64,000 nt of DNA from Leptodactylus fallax (Eukaryota; Chordata; Amphibia; Anura; Leptodactylidae), in assembly GCA_947044405.1 (NCBI GenBank), contig CAMRHE010000017.1, positions 9,826,001 to 9,890,000 of the forward strand. The letters run 5' to 3'. The translations under genes were made by a program, and so were the position numbers. This document shows, piece after piece, positions 12,874-23,836 of the stretch. The notes under the pieces are model-generated. The model ran no database searches. It was not told the origin of the DNA and worked only from the letters and a program-made list of their open reading frames with translations. Numbering within the stretch: position 1 is the stretch's first letter; every line of letters begins with the position of its first letter.

Positions 12874-13855
12874 ACTGTGACATCACTGGGTGTATATTCC
12901 CTGTATTGTGTCATCGCTGTGTGTATTATCCCTGTACTGTGACATCACTGATTTTATGATCTCTGTGTTGTGATGTCACTGTGTTTATTATCCCTGTACT
13001 GTGACATCACTGTGTGTATTATCTACTGTATGTAGTGTGACATCACTGCGTGTATTATCCCTGTACTATGACATCACTGATTTTATGATCTCTGTGTTGT
13101 GACATCACTGTGTTTATTATCCCTGTACTGTGACATCACTGTGTTTATTATCCCTGTACTGTGACATCACTGTGTGTATTTATTATCTCTGTACTGTGAC
13201 ATCACTGTGTTCATTCTCCCTGTAATGTGATTTCAATTTGTTAATTTTACATATACTATGATATTCCACTTTTCTTTAATCCCTGTACTGTGACATCACT
13301 GTGTATGTTATCTCTGTACTATGACATCATTATGTTTCTTATGCCTGTACTGTGACATCACTTTGCTTATTATCTATTTTGACATCACTGTATGCATTGT
13401 GTTTATTTTTTTTCTGTACTGTGACATCACTATGTATATTATCCCTGTACTGTGACATCACTGTGTGCATTATCCCTGCACTGTGACCTCACTTTGTCTA
13501 TTATTCCTGCACTGTGACATCACTTTGTCTATTATCCCTGTGCTGTGACATCACTGTGTTTATACTCTGATATTCCACTTTTCTCTTATCCCTGTACTGT
13601 TACATCTCATGTTTATTATTATTGTACTGTGACATCACTGTGTATTATCTCTGTACTGTGACATCACAGTGACTAATATCCCTGTACTGTGACATCACTG
13701 TGTGTGCTATCCCTGTACTGTGACATCACTGTGTATATTTTCCCTGTATTGTAACAACACTGTGTGTATTATCCCTGTACTGTGACATCACTGTGTGTAT
13801 TATCTCTGTACTGTGATATCACTATGTTTATAATCCCTGTTCTGTGACATCATCA
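12874..13855. repeat. 31-bp minisatellite with CRE-like core
   Basis: About 30 degenerate units of the type ctgtactgtgacatcactg followed by tgtgtattatcc. Nearly every unit carries TGACATCA, one base away from the cyclic-AMP response element TGACGTCA; one unit (about 12969) has TGATGTCA, the other CpG-deamination product. Unit length varies because of indels in the tatt/tatc part. No coding capacity. Confidence 0.9.
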
Positions 13856-15415
13856 TTAATAGGGGCCCTTAGTGGATATTGATGCACCCACCCAGGTCCT
13901 CTCTATAGGGGAAATTTTAGATGCCCTAAGTTAATGGAGTCAGATGCATTCAGAGATCCATTTTCTCAGCTTGTTGACTAGTCTTATACCGTCCATCTTA
14001 GCATCTTGACTGGTATCGTATATCTCAGCTTCTTGTTTAATTGTAATGGGAGCATTAAGAGGTTAGGCAAAAACATCAACAGTTCGCTGACACTGAAGTA
14101 TGGGCAATTACAAGAGGAAGCCGTGTAAGTTATGCATCAGCACATAAAAAAGCAAAAATGTCACAGACAGTATAAAGCAAAATGCATCAAGGAAACTCCG
14201 ACCCAATAATATGCCTACAAGTTGTTACCTCTTCTTATATAAATTGAGGGTTTATATTATCTTTGTGTCATCTGCTTTCATCATGAATAGAGTATGGCTT
14301 CAGATCCGTCACATGAGGCAGTCACCATTACTTTACATTATTTCAGTACATTGCACAGACTGGTTTCTACATAAATATATCTTACATGGAGACTAGAAAT
14401 TTAATAACCCACAATTCATACCACAGCGCGGGCGGAGATGTCACCGAGAAAGTGTAACAAAAAGTTTATTGAGTTTTCAGAGCAAATTCTAAAGAGCTGT
14501 TACTATGGAAAGCTGGGTAAGAACCATTGTAGCTGTTAGTGACCTGACAGATTGTCATCCTGCTTTCCCATCTGCAAGCTATGTAGAAATAAAGTGTACC
14601 GCAGCAACGGTGATGTCAGGGTTATGTCAGCACGGAGCAATGATTTCTTCTTATTACTATAGCATATCCAATAGGGCGCCTTAGATAGCACTTACTATAA
14701 AAAGTCAATTAATATTATCACATTTATAGACAATTGTACGGTATACAGGATATATCGTAATCCGCTATAACCTGAAATTCGTTCCATGACAATGGCATCT
14801 GTCAAGGCGTGGGCAATGTTTGGTAGCAAGAGAATGGTCGTGTTTAGGAGAAACCATAGTCACAGATTGGTCAGTGTCCATGCCCAACCCTGAAAGTACC
14901 AAAGCACCTACAGGTCTGGACCATGGGGCAATGGAAAAAGGTGGCCGCATCTCATTAATCCAATGGCCAGTGTCGTCCTTTGCTTACCTGGGGAAGAGAT
15001 AACACTTGAATGTATTGTGGAAAGAAGAGTAGACAGCCGAGGCTATGTGATGCCCAGGACAATGTTCTGTTCGGTCCTGGCATTCATCTAGATCTCACTG
15101 TGACATGTACCACCTACCTAAACATTGTGTAGACCAGGTAAACTCCTTCATAGCAGAAGTATTCCCTCTTTCAGCAGGACAACCTACCTGCCAAACTGGT
15201 GGTGGTGACTTGGCCTCCAATGTCTCCAAATTTCAATCCTATCGAGCTATTAAATCTGGGGAATATGTGGAATATACTGTAAAAACAAGCCTGATCCATT
15301 GAAATCTCATCCTTGTAACTTAAATAGTGCAACGTTAAGGTAAAACAATTGCAAAAAAGACAGTGCAACATACAACAAATGCAATAAACAAGTGGATGCA
15401 TACTAGACTACACAA
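13856..15415. other. Non-coding stretch, no gene seen
   Basis: No element termini, RNA gene or exon recognised. Short ORFs only. Confidence 0.45.
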
Positions 15416-15640
15416 TAAGGCTCACTAGCATTCGTTACTGTTCGGGGACTAGGTCCCACATGCCGCTTAGGACTTTTCACTCCGCTAATTTTGGGCGGAA
15501 ACCCAACGGACCCCATTGTAGTCTATGGGTTCCGTGGGTTTCTGTGGGTTTCTGCTTTTTAAGCAGATAGGGTTTCCATTTTTTGGGTCCCCAAGCGGAC
15601 TCGAAGAACAGAAACCCGAACACTAGTGTGAACCTAGTTA
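15416..15640. mobile_element. MITE, 'TTCACACTAGCG' family
   Basis: The right end reads cgaacactagtgtgaacctagtta and the left end taaggctcactagcattcg, an imperfect inverted pair. It shares with the copies at 32545-32781 and 37710-38200 the internal word 'cccatt.tagtctatggg' and runs of t next to 'aagcag/aagcg'. No coding capacity; superfamily not assigned. Confidence 0.65.
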
Positions 15641-15687
15641 AATTCTGTGTTGACTATATAAGCTTACAATCTATAAGGTCCAAACCA

Positions 15688-16049
15688 AAAGTGCTATTAT
15701 TATACTATGGGGTCTCTTCATTCCTAGAGTATAATAACTGGATGCCCTCCTGGATGACATTGGTGACCCTGGCAAACCACCTAGTCCTGTTGTAGGTCCT
15801 CAGTGATTCCACCAGGAGGCCATTAGATGCCAAGGAACAAACACCGCAAGGAAGCCCTATAGAGGTAAGGGAAGGTGATTATGACTGTATATTATTTTCT
15901 GCACCACCCTTGGGCTTTTGATTATTATATAATGGGGTCTGCAGAGATCCCAGAGAGGCAAACCTAAAAATTTTGGGTTCGTTATAGCCAAAATGTTGGG
16001 AGAATTGGTAACGCACCTAGCTCATTGCAAACCGGTTCGCTCATCTCTA
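15688..16049. mobile_element. hAT-like MITE, 'TAGAGATG' family, left-truncated
   Basis: The right end reads ttcgctcatctcta, the family terminus. Internal family words 'tattatactatggggtctct' (15697-15716) and 'tattatataatggggtctgc' (about 15923) are in the expected inverted arrangement. No left terminus is visible, perhaps lost when the neighbouring MITE (15416-15640) inserted or through decay. Confidence 0.55.
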
Positions 16050-16922
16050 GTGAAAACCACGGGTCAAAGCATCAATCAATTTATTAGCTCTAATGTTCTA
16101 GAATTTTAGATGGAAATGCCAGTTTTTGTAACTTTTTATATTTGCATTTCTTGTACAGGGGAATTTGTGAAGCCATGATTGTATTAAGTACACCACATCT
16201 GGGCTGTCATGGCTGGCACCAGGACACATATCTTCTGAAGCCCTACAGAACAGTCATTCCCCTCTGTGGAAACAGCAAGGATCTCGGTTCATTGCTATAG
16301 ACGTCATCATTACCGTGATTTATGGCTCTGCGCACACACACAATGCGCGCTCTTCGCATTCTTCATTTACCCAGATTTATATGCTATAATTCTTAGAAGG
16401 GAAAGTATTTGGGTTTGTATTGTTGATTTGTCTTGTATACTGGCAAATTAATTCTGCTGATTTGTTGATGTGGAGGGCACCTTTGCTAGGGCTGTGAATT
16501 TGTTACATTACAATTGGCCCTGGGAAACAAATCATTGATCGCTGGAGGTGATATATCAGCGAGATATTCTCATTGCAGAACAATAGGGAAATGCAGACCT
16601 AGCTCACGTCTCGAGAATCTCCTAAGATCTGACCTAAGGACAGTGTTATGGCCAAGAGTGTTTACAGCAGAGAGGCATTACCCACTTTGTGATCCCTGGA
16701 GAAGGAACCCCAAGTTCAAGTCTGAGTGATCCCCTAGTAATGGAACTTGAGGATCTTCTAATGGACCCCAAAGATCTAGTAGAAGACAACACATTTGGTG
16801 CAGACATTGGATAGGCCATCAATATCTGATTGGTGGGGGTCCACCTCAAGAAACCTGTGAAAAGCACCTGTCAGAAATAGATGTGGTCTTTATGGCTTAC
16901 CAGGTACAGCACCATGCACTTG
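16050..16922. other. Non-coding stretch, no gene seen
   Basis: Intergenic DNA between a MITE relic and the Gypsy element. No recognisable exon or repeat end. Confidence 0.45.
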
Positions 16923-16926
16923 GTAG
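16923..16926. repeat. Target-site duplication GTAG, left (element 1)
   Basis: The four bases GTAG directly precede the 5' LTR and recur at 25542-25545 directly after the 3' LTR. Perfect identity supports the LTR boundaries and a simple integration event. Confidence 0.9.
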
Positions 16927-18043
16927 TGTGGCATCCCAGAGCTGGCTATGGCTGGGCTGAGGGTGATCTCTGTGCATTGTATTATTTCCTGTTGCTTCAT
17001 AGCCTGTGTGACATAGCAGGGGGTCCTGAGTCTCACACAACACAGCGCCACCTAGTGAGCCTCACACATGCATTACACCTCCCATAGGATTGAATAGTAA
17101 CCAAATGTCCAATGGGAGGACATCGCCTGGGAAAAGGGGAGGAGTCAGCTGATCACTGGGTCCCCATGGTAACACCCCTGCAGGAAGGTCCTGCGTGTGA
17201 GGAGTTAGAAGTGTGGAGTGTTAGGAGGAGGAGGTGAGGAGATAAGTGTGATGTCCTGTGAAGAAAGCAGTGAGTTTAGTGCAGGAATCTCAAGTCCTAG
17301 ACAGGCCCAGGAAGGTTGGAGAGCTGACATACTCCAGCTATTCAGAAGATCCTGTCCCCTGTCTGCCTAGCCATCGCCCTGAAGGAAGTCAAGCATCATT
17401 ATCTTGTCAGCATGAGACTGTGGAGAGAACATTCTGGAACACGTGCTCCATAGCAAGTATCACAGGATCCAGGGGCCAAGGCCAGACCTGTGGAATATCC
17501 TGCCACCCTGACTATTGCACCCCGAAACTCTGAGCTATCAGGACCACATAACGTGAGTGGGGAATATTATGTACTAGTATCATGGTGGGCATCCTGAGCC
17601 AAATAGGAGCCCAGACGCACCTCAGGGCTGTAACACTGAAGTATAAGGGGCTAGGAACACCTTTCATCAAGTCTACCCTGCACCCCAGGACTTTGCTGCG
17701 TCACCAGGCGTACCCCGTTGTTTTGTATTGAAGAAACTGTTTAAGCATTTGTGCCTCCACACCCATGGAAGTAAAAGTTCAACTTTACAACCGTTTCTGT
17801 GTCTGACTCTGCACCGACAACATCAGGGCGCCCCAAACACCACCAGTCGGCACAGTATAGGGGAAGCGCCCCGGGGGAACAATCACCACCAACATTTGTG
17901 CAGCCCCCTCATCACCGGTACCAGTGGTGGTAACGTGGGACAGCACCAGCGCTGCACCCTCGTGCCCAGAGACCGTGACAAGTCTGCGCTGTTTGCACCC
18001 CCGCAATCCCAACTGCAGCGTTACCTTCCATCTGGTCACCGCA
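16927..18043 (+). repeat. 5' LTR of Gypsy element 1
   Basis: A 1117-bp terminal repeat, starting TGTGGCATCC and ending TCACCGCA. It matches 24419-25541 except for a one-base G-run change (about 17020), a 5-bp indel (about 17593) and about five substitutions. A possible TATA-like word (tataagg) lies at 17641-17647. The 91-codon frame at 17258-17533 is present in both LTRs but looks incidental. Confidence 0.95.
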
Positions 18044-18051
18044 AGAAAAAC

Positions 18052-18069
18052 TGGCGTCACGAACAGGAT
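18052..18069 (+). promoter_or_regulatory. Primer-binding site, tRNA-Ser type
   Basis: The 18 bases TGGCGTCACGAACAGGAT start 8 bp after the 5' LTR. From memory of vertebrate tRNA genes, they are the exact complement of the 3' end, including CCA, of a tRNA-Ser(CGA) isoacceptor. This would prime minus-strand DNA synthesis. The isoacceptor should be verified against a tRNA database. Confidence 0.8.
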
Positions 18070-18812
18070 ACGGGTGTGTGCCATTTTGAGAAAGTCGCCA
18101 CGAAAAGTGCGCCAAATTGTCTCCAGAGCATCGGTCTTTATTGTGGACTTTGCTAAGATCAAGTTTATTCCCTGAGAGTGCTTGCCACAAAGAGGGGGAG
18201 CCCTATACCCCTGAAGTAAGCCCTAAAGACTGTCCTCTCAGTGTGTTACAGCCCTGGAAGAGTTAAAACGCCCAGGACTTGTTTGCTGCGCCACATCGCT
18301 GTGTAAGAACGCCCACAAAGGGTTAACTGTACCTTGCAAAAGTGCGGGAGATTTTTAGCACTGCCCATGAGGCCAGGAGACCCATCTGCCGCCATCTTAG
18401 GAGAGCCCAGAATGCTGAGCGCAATGCTCCAGCGCACCCATACAAGAAAGTGAAAGGCGAACGTGCCAGCGCTATTTCTGACTCTCCGATGCCGCATCAC
18501 CGTCCCTGCTGTGCACCACTGATCTCTGGTCCACGCTGCAGTAGCTGTCAGTGAGTACTGTGCCTCCCTGTCCTTGTCTTCAGTCCTCCCATGGCCCCAG
18601 CGAGTGTTTTCCGTGTACAGTACAGTGTCCGTGGGGAGTGCCACCATTAAAGAGGGGGAGCACACCGTCAGCCTGCATCACAGTGACTCTGTTAATAGCT
18701 ACAGCATTCTTAAAGGGACAGCATTCCAAGTTGTAGTCTCCATTCCCTGCCAGCAAGCAGTTGAGTTTCTTAAAGAGACGGCGACCTAATTTCAGTCATA
18801 CCTGCAAACAAC
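18070..18812 (+). other. Untranslated leader of Gypsy element 1
   Basis: 743 bp between the primer-binding site and the gag ATG. It probably holds the packaging signal. Short out-of-frame ORFs occur but none resembles a known protein. It contains two exact copies of AAAGAGGGGGAG (18189-18200 and 18649-18660), identical to the core of the polypurine tract at 24405-24416. Confidence 0.7.
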
Positions 18813-19901
18813 ATGACTGAGCAAAGTGACATTGTGCCATCTGTTTCTAGTGATCCAGCAGTGCCCATGGCGAGCAGCCTACCATTCTCCATGCCATTTT
18901 ACCCTGGCGCACCATGGCTGCCGAGCTACAAAGGGGAGGCGCATACCCTCAGGGACTTTCGTGAGAAGATGCTGTCTCTCTTCCAGTTCTATCCTCTGAA
19001 TACAGAACAGCAGATACAGATCCTGCTGGGCCAGCTTGAGGGTGCTGCAGCTAGGGAGGTCAAATCCTGGCCTGCCTCTGACAAAAGAACCCCTGGGCAA
19101 ATTCTGGACAAACTCCAGGTGAACTTTGACGTGCGATCTGTCTCCGAGGTAAAGATGCGCTTCTTTTCCAGACGACAACTACCTGGTGAGACCCTGCGGG
19201 ACTATGCTTTATCCCTACAAGAGGCGTTCAGAGCTGTGGTGCAAGTGGATCCACGTGAAAATGTGGACTCTGATAAAATCTTGCTTGACCGCTTCATAGA
19301 CGGGGCGGGTACCACATTGCTCCAGAGTCAGTTGCGAATGCTTGCTGCACAACATCCCAGCATCACGTTTGCTGACTTCAAGGCCCTTGCCATCCAGGTC
19401 TTGGGACAGGAGCAGCCCCAGCCGAGCCCAGTCATCTGTGCTCCCTCACCTGGACCCTCAACAAGCATTGCTCCAGTTGTCCTGCCACTACCTCTGGGTA
19501 CCTCACCTGCTGCCCAAACTGTGCAGACTACACCAGCAGACTCCAGAGATGACCTTCTGGCCCGAGTGGATCATCTGACCCGTGCCATGGAACAGATTAC
19601 CGTCCGTCTAGATCGTCTGACCCAGCCGTCTTCATCATCCAGTGATCCTTTGCGAAGTCTCAACATCTCACCTGAGTCGCCACTCAGACGTCCTTCTTCA
19701 GTGAAACCTCCGCAGAGTGAGAGGCCATACTGTACCTATTGCCATAGATATGGACACACCAGGCCTCAGTGTTTTCAGTTAAACGGGCCACCCCCGAGGC
19801 AGCGGGCCGCCCCTCGGGAGGAAAGAAGAAGGGCCCAGGTGAATCTTCAGTGCCATTGTCACGCTTCGTCTCAGCCTGCCCACACATCACAATCCGGGTG
19901 A
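18813..19901 (+). CDS. gag: Gag polyprotein of Gypsy element 1
   Basis: Structural protein of 362 residues that would form the intracellular particle and bind the genomic RNA. The start is the first ATG (18813) of a frame that runs unbroken to 19901. Residues roughly 35-200 look like a retroelement capsid domain rich in helices (words such as 'FREKMLSLF' and 'MRFFSRRQLPGETLRDY'). The linker is rich in proline and serine. One CCHC zinc knuckle, C-X2-C-X4-H-X4-C, lies at residues 307-320. Pol overlaps the 3' end in the -1 frame, and a frameshift signal sits four residues after the last cysteine of the knuckle. No inactivating change is seen. Assignment as Gag rests on position and the knuckle; the finer capsid family (possibly PNMA-like) is a guess. 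Confidence 0.93.
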   Translation: MTEQSDIVPSVSSDPAVPMASSLPFSMPFYPGAPWLPSYKGEAHTLRDFREKMLSLFQFYPLNTEQQIQILLGQLEGAAAREVKSWPASDKRTPGQILDKLQVNFDVRSVSEVKMRFFSRRQLPGETLRDYALSLQEAFRAVVQVDPRENVDSDKILLDRFIDGAGTTLLQSQLRMLAAQHPSITFADFKALAIQVLGQEQPQPSPVICAPSPGPSTSIAPVVLPLPLGTSPAAQTVQTTPADSRDDLLARVDHLTRAMEQITVRLDRLTQPSSSSSDPLRSLNISPESPLRRPSSVKPPQSERPYCTYCHRYGHTRPQCFQLNGPPPRQRAAPREERRRAQVNLQCHCHASSQPAHTSQSG

Positions 19902-22900
19902 ACGGCGTCCCTCTGACAGCGTTGGTGGACACTGGATCTCAGGTAACAACCCTGCGCAAGCAGGTGTTCCTTGAACATTGGGACTTAGGTGTGTTGAATA
20001 GAACACCTGACACATGGATAAATCTGTGTGCCAGCAATGGACAGCCCATACCACAGCAGGGTTATTGGGAACCCACTATCCAGATTGGGGACTTGAAACT
20101 GCCTAGACAGGGTGTAATTGTCACTGATGTAGAGGATGATAGGTTTGCAGTTGTAATATTAGGCATGAATGTTTTACGCCATTGCTTTGCAGAAGTGTTG
20201 GATGCCTTGCATGCCTCTCTCCTTACAGCTTCTCCCAGTGACCAGCAGAACATTCAGCGGGCCATTCGTGTACTCAATGCCCAGCACAAGTTCGCCAACA
20301 AACAAGGTGAAATTGGTCGAGTCCGGATCCAAGATACCCGTCCAGTAACCCTACAGCCTGGAACAGAAACTATGGTGTGGTGCCGTGCCCGTCCGGGCAT
20401 AGAAAATCAGGACTACGAGGCCTTGCTACAACCCATACAGGTAGATGGCCAACCACTTGTCATGGCTGCCCGCAGCCTTGTTACAGTTTCCAATGGACGT
20501 GTTCCTGTCCGCTTAGTCAACTTGGGCGATGCTCCCGTGAACCTCCACAAGTTCCACTCTGTGGCCCTGCTACACCGGTTAGCACCAGAAGACATTCTCT
20601 CTGGTGATTCTACCACCACACAGCGTTCCACCCAAGCTGCTGAAAACATTCAGAATGGAGCCACGAAGTCCTGGTGGGATGAATTGAACGTGGGAGACGC
20701 CAATACCCCTATAGAGCACATCAATGGGGTTCGCAATGTGGCCAAGCGTTACCAACAGGCATTCAGCAAACACCCATTGGACTTTGGTAAGACCACGACC
20801 ATACAACATCGCATTCTGACTGGCGACCACCATCCAATCAAGGAGCGTCACCGTCCAATACCACCCGCGATGTACCAACCGGTGAAAAAGTTGATCCAAG
20901 AGATGCGAGATGCTGATGTCATCCGGGAGAGTAACAGCCCCTGGGCAGCCCCGCTAGTCCTTGTCAAGAAGAAAGACGGAACCCTACGATTTTGTGTGGA
21001 CTATCGTAAACTCAACAACGTCACGCACAAAGACGCATACCCATTGCCGCGGATTGAGGAATCTCTAACGGCTTTGGGATCAGCTACCTGTTTCTCGACC
21101 CTGGACTTAACCAGTGGATACTGGCAAGTCCCTATGGCGCCTGAAGATCGTGAAAAGACTGCGTTTACGACCCCAATGGGACTCTTTGAATTTAATAGTA
21201 TGCCATTTGGGCTATGTAATGCCCCAGCCACATTCCAACGGCTTATGGAGAGGTGCCTCGGCCATGAGAATTTCCAGAGTGTGCTACTGTACCTGGACGA
21301 TGTTATTGTATTCTCCCGGACATACCAAGAACACCTTCGTCACCTGTCCGAGGTATTCAAGGTACTTATACAGCACGGCCTAAAGTTGAAGCCCTCCAAG
21401 TGCTACCTGTTGAAACCCCAAGTTCACTACCTTGGGCATGTCGTGAGCGCACAAGGCGTCCAACCTGATCCTGAAAAGATCACTGCAGTCCAGAACTGGC
21501 GAAGACCAACTACCGTCAAAGAAGTCCGAAGCTTCCTTGGATTCGCAGGTTACTACCGGCGTTTCATACCACACTTCGCCCAAGTAGCCGAGCCTCTGAA
21601 CGAGTTGTTGCGCGGTTGTCCCAGAGAAAACTACAACCGAAAGCTTCCGGTAGACTGGACAGCGCGTCAAGAGGAAGCCTTTCAAGCGCTTAAAGCACTT
21701 CTGACGCAACCACCAATTCTAGCCTATCCCGACTACAGTCAGCCATTCCGCTTGTACACAGATGCAAGTCACCAAGGTTTGGGTGCAGTGTTGTCCCAGG
21801 TTCAGGACAACAAAGAGCGAGTCATCGCCTACGCCAGCAGGAGTCTGAGAGGCGCGGAGAAGAACGACCAGAACTATAGTTCTTTCAAACTCGAACTTCT
21901 GGCGCTTGTCTGGGCCGTGACAGAGAAGTTTAAAGACTACCTGGCTGCCACACCCTTTACCGTGTACACAGATAACAATCCGTTGGCGCATCTGGACACT
22001 GCTCGACTGGGAGCCCTTGAACAACGGTGGGCCTCAAGACTCGCGAATTATAAGTTCTCTGTCAAGTATCGCAGTGGCAAGTCCAACGCTAACGCTGATG
22101 CACTCTCAAGGTTGCCTGTGGGAGAAGAACCACCCCGAGAAGACATCTGGGAAGAGGTGGAGATGCCACCATTCTACAACAAGTTTGCCCAACAGGTTGC
22201 TATTGGTGTCCCTGTAGAAGGAGAATCTCTGGCGAAAACAGCTGCCGAATCCCTCCAGGAGCCATCTCTGTGGAAAACGTTCCAAGAAGAGAGCAGAGTT
22301 TTAGGAGAATTGTCAGATTTCCTGCTTACAGGAAGAATACCAACCCGTGTAAAGAGAGGTCTTCATGACGTGGAATTAAAACGCCTTTGGCGACAAAGGA
22401 AGCGCCTGTTTGTCCAACGAGGCCTTCTACATAGAAACACTCTTGATCCTGTCACAGGTGAAAGGCTTCATCAGATCCTCGTACCAAGAAGAGACGCACA
22501 GATGATACTTGAGGCGTATCATGACAGATCCGGTCACTTCGGGGTACAAAAGACCGAAGCTACCATCCGTCGTCGCTTCTATTGGGTTGGGATGAGGAGT
22601 GACATTGAGAGTTGGTGCCGAGAGTGTCTCGCCTGTAGTATCACCAAGGAAGGTCGAAGAGATCAGAAGGCCCCTCTACATCCAATTAAGACTCAAAAGC
22701 CGTGTGAAATTGTTGCTCTGGACCATGTGAAGTTGGGTCCCACACGTTCCGGCTACAGCTACGCTCTGACAATGGTGGATCATTACTCCAAGTTCCTTGT
22801 CATCGTGCCTGTCAGAGATCTTACAGCAAGAACTACGGCTGAGACCTTCTACGCAGAGTTTGTCCGCCATTACGGTTGTCCTGAGCATATCCTCACCGAC

Positions 22901-23836
22901 CGTGGATCGGCGTTTGAATCCCAATTGTTCCGTGAGCTGTGTCAGTTCCAAGACTGCAAGAAGTTGCAAACCACAGCGTATCACCCTCAAGGGAATGGTA
23001 TGTGCGAGAAGGCAAATCAAGTGATCATTGGCATGCTAAGAACAGCCGCAGTTACACCTGGTGTTGAGTGGCCTGAGCGTATCAAGGACTTGGCCTATAT
23101 TTACAACAACACACCCCAAACATCTACGGGATACGCACCATTTTATCTAATGTTTGGAAGACAAGGTCAACTTCCTTCAGACTTAATCCTTGGTGTGAAG
23201 GTCCCTGACACCATCAATCCACTACCCATAACAGACTGGGTTGTTGAACACCGCCGACGTATGGAGGAAGCTAAAGAGATAGTTGAAACGCGCATGGATG
23301 AGGTTCGTAGGAGACAACAGGAGGATTACAACCATCACGCCCATGCAGCGCCCCTGAAAGTTGGCGACCGTGTATGGTTAAGGAATAACCATCGGAATGG
23401 GAAACTGGATCCATTCTGGGAGAAAGAACCATACAGTGTCATCTCCATACCATATCCTGAATCCGACGTGTATGAGATCTCTAAACCTGGGAGACAGCCC
23501 CAAGTAGTACACCGAAACCGTCTGAAGCTGTGCCTTAAAGAAGGACTACCCACAGAGGTGCCCCCAGCTGAGACAACGAGTACAGAGATCTTGTCACCTT
23601 CTGAAGCCAAAGAGAGACCCCCAACGTTAACTGAGCTTATGTGGGCGCCTAAACTACTACCATTTAGCTGTTATCCACCAATTGCTCTAGTGCAAGAGAA
23701 CCCTTCGACAGATGATTTAATTGATTTCAGTGACTCTGTTCCTGATTCAAATCTCGTTCCACTTAGGCGTTCTGAGCGTACCACAAAAGGCATACCTCCA
23801 ACACGCTATAGTGATGCCATGGCTGTCCTTGGGTAA
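19769..23836 (+). CDS. pol: Pol polyprotein of Gypsy element 1 (PR-RT-RNase H-IN)
   Basis: An unbroken frame of 1355 codons, counted from a GTG at 19769; the frame itself opens at 19748 and is entered by -1 frameshift at 19778. Order of domains: aspartic protease with DTG at residues 54-56; reverse transcriptase with YLDD at 508-511; RNase H with its first aspartate (YTDAS) at 665 and a TDNN at about 734-737; integrase with an HH-CC zinc-binding region (HDRSGHFG...CRECLAC), and the catalytic triad D985, D1044 and E1080, the last two 35 residues apart as expected. The C-terminal part (VWLRNNHRNGKLDPFW) resembles the GPY/F module; no chromodomain is visible. The protein would cut Gag-Pol, copy the RNA and insert the DNA. 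All catalytic residues are present, so the copy looks functional. Confidence 0.96.
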   Translation: MFSVKRATPEAAGRPSGGKKKGPGESSVPLSRFVSACPHITIRVNGVPLTALVDTGSQVTTLRKQVFLEHWDLGVLNRTPDTWINLCASNGQPIPQQGYWEPTIQIGDLKLPRQGVIVTDVEDDRFAVVILGMNVLRHCFAEVLDALHASLLTASPSDQQNIQRAIRVLNAQHKFANKQGEIGRVRIQDTRPVTLQPGTETMVWCRARPGIENQDYEALLQPIQVDGQPLVMAARSLVTVSNGRVPVRLVNLGDAPVNLHKFHSVALLHRLAPEDILSGDSTTTQRSTQAAENIQNGATKSWWDELNVGDANTPIEHINGVRNVAKRYQQAFSKHPLDFGKTTTIQHRILTGDHHPIKERHRPIPPAMYQPVKKLIQEMRDADVIRESNSPWAAPLVLVKKKDGTLRFCVDYRKLNNVTHKDAYPLPRIEESLTALGSATCFSTLDLTSGYWQVPMAPEDREKTAFTTPMGLFEFNSMPFGLCNAPATFQRLMERCLGHENFQSVLLYLDDVIVFSRTYQEHLRHLSEVFKVLIQHGLKLKPSKCYLLKPQVHYLGHVVSAQGVQPDPEKITAVQNWRRPTTVKEVRSFLGFAGYYRRFIPHFAQVAEPLNELLRGCPRENYNRKLPVDWTARQEEAFQALKALLTQPPILAYPDYSQPFRLYTDASHQGLGAVLSQVQDNKERVIAYASRSLRGAEKNDQNYSSFKLELLALVWAVTEKFKDYLAATPFTVYTDNNPLAHLDTARLGALEQRWASRLANYKFSVKYRSGKSNANADALSRLPVGEEPPREDIWEEVEMPPFYNKFAQQVAIGVPVEGESLAKTAAESLQEPSLWKTFQEESRVLGELSDFLLTGRIPTRVKRGLHDVELKRLWRQRKRLFVQRGLLHRNTLDPVTGERLHQILVPRRDAQMILEAYHDRSGHFGVQKTEATIRRRFYWVGMRSDIESWCRECLACSITKEGRRDQKAPLHPIKTQKPCEIVALDHVKLGPTRSGYSYALTMVDHYSKFLVIVPVRDLTARTTAETFYAEFVRHYGCPEHILTDRGSAFESQLFRELCQFQDCKKLQTTAYHPQGNGMCEKANQVIIGMLRTAAVTPGVEWPERIKDLAYIYNNTPQTSTGYAPFYLMFGRQGQLPSDLILGVKVPDTINPLPITDWVVEHRRRMEEAKEIVETRMDEVRRRQQEDYNHHAHAAPLKVGDRVWLRNNHRNGKLDPFWEKEPYSVISIPYPESDVYEISKPGRQPQVVHRNRLKLCLKEGLPTEVPPAETTSTEILSPSEAKERPPTLTELMWAPKLLPFSCYPPIALVQENPSTDDLIDFSDSVPDSNLVPLRRSERTTKGIPPTRYSDAMAVLG
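19778..19818 (+). promoter_or_regulatory. Probable -1 ribosomal frameshift signal (gag-pol)
   Basis: In the gag frame the heptamer G TTA AAC occupies 19778-19784. After an 8-nt spacer, CCCGAGG (19793-19799) can pair perfectly with CCTCGGG (19812-19818) around a 12-nt GC-rich loop. Slippage by -1 moves the ribosome into the pol frame (GTT AAA CGG). GTTAAAC is a known slippery heptamer, used for instance by equine arteritis virus. Heptamer, spacing and stem all lie inside the gag/pol overlap. Function is inferred, not shown. Confidence 0.8.

Noticed and set aside
17258..17533. 91-codon ORF repeated at 24751-25026
   Set aside because: It lies in both LTRs; the duplication is due to the LTR and no protein family is recognised.
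17785..18190. Overlapping ORFs around the 5' LTR/leader junction (up to 142 codons)
   Set aside because: They cross the LTR border and the primer-binding site in several frames and have no domain.
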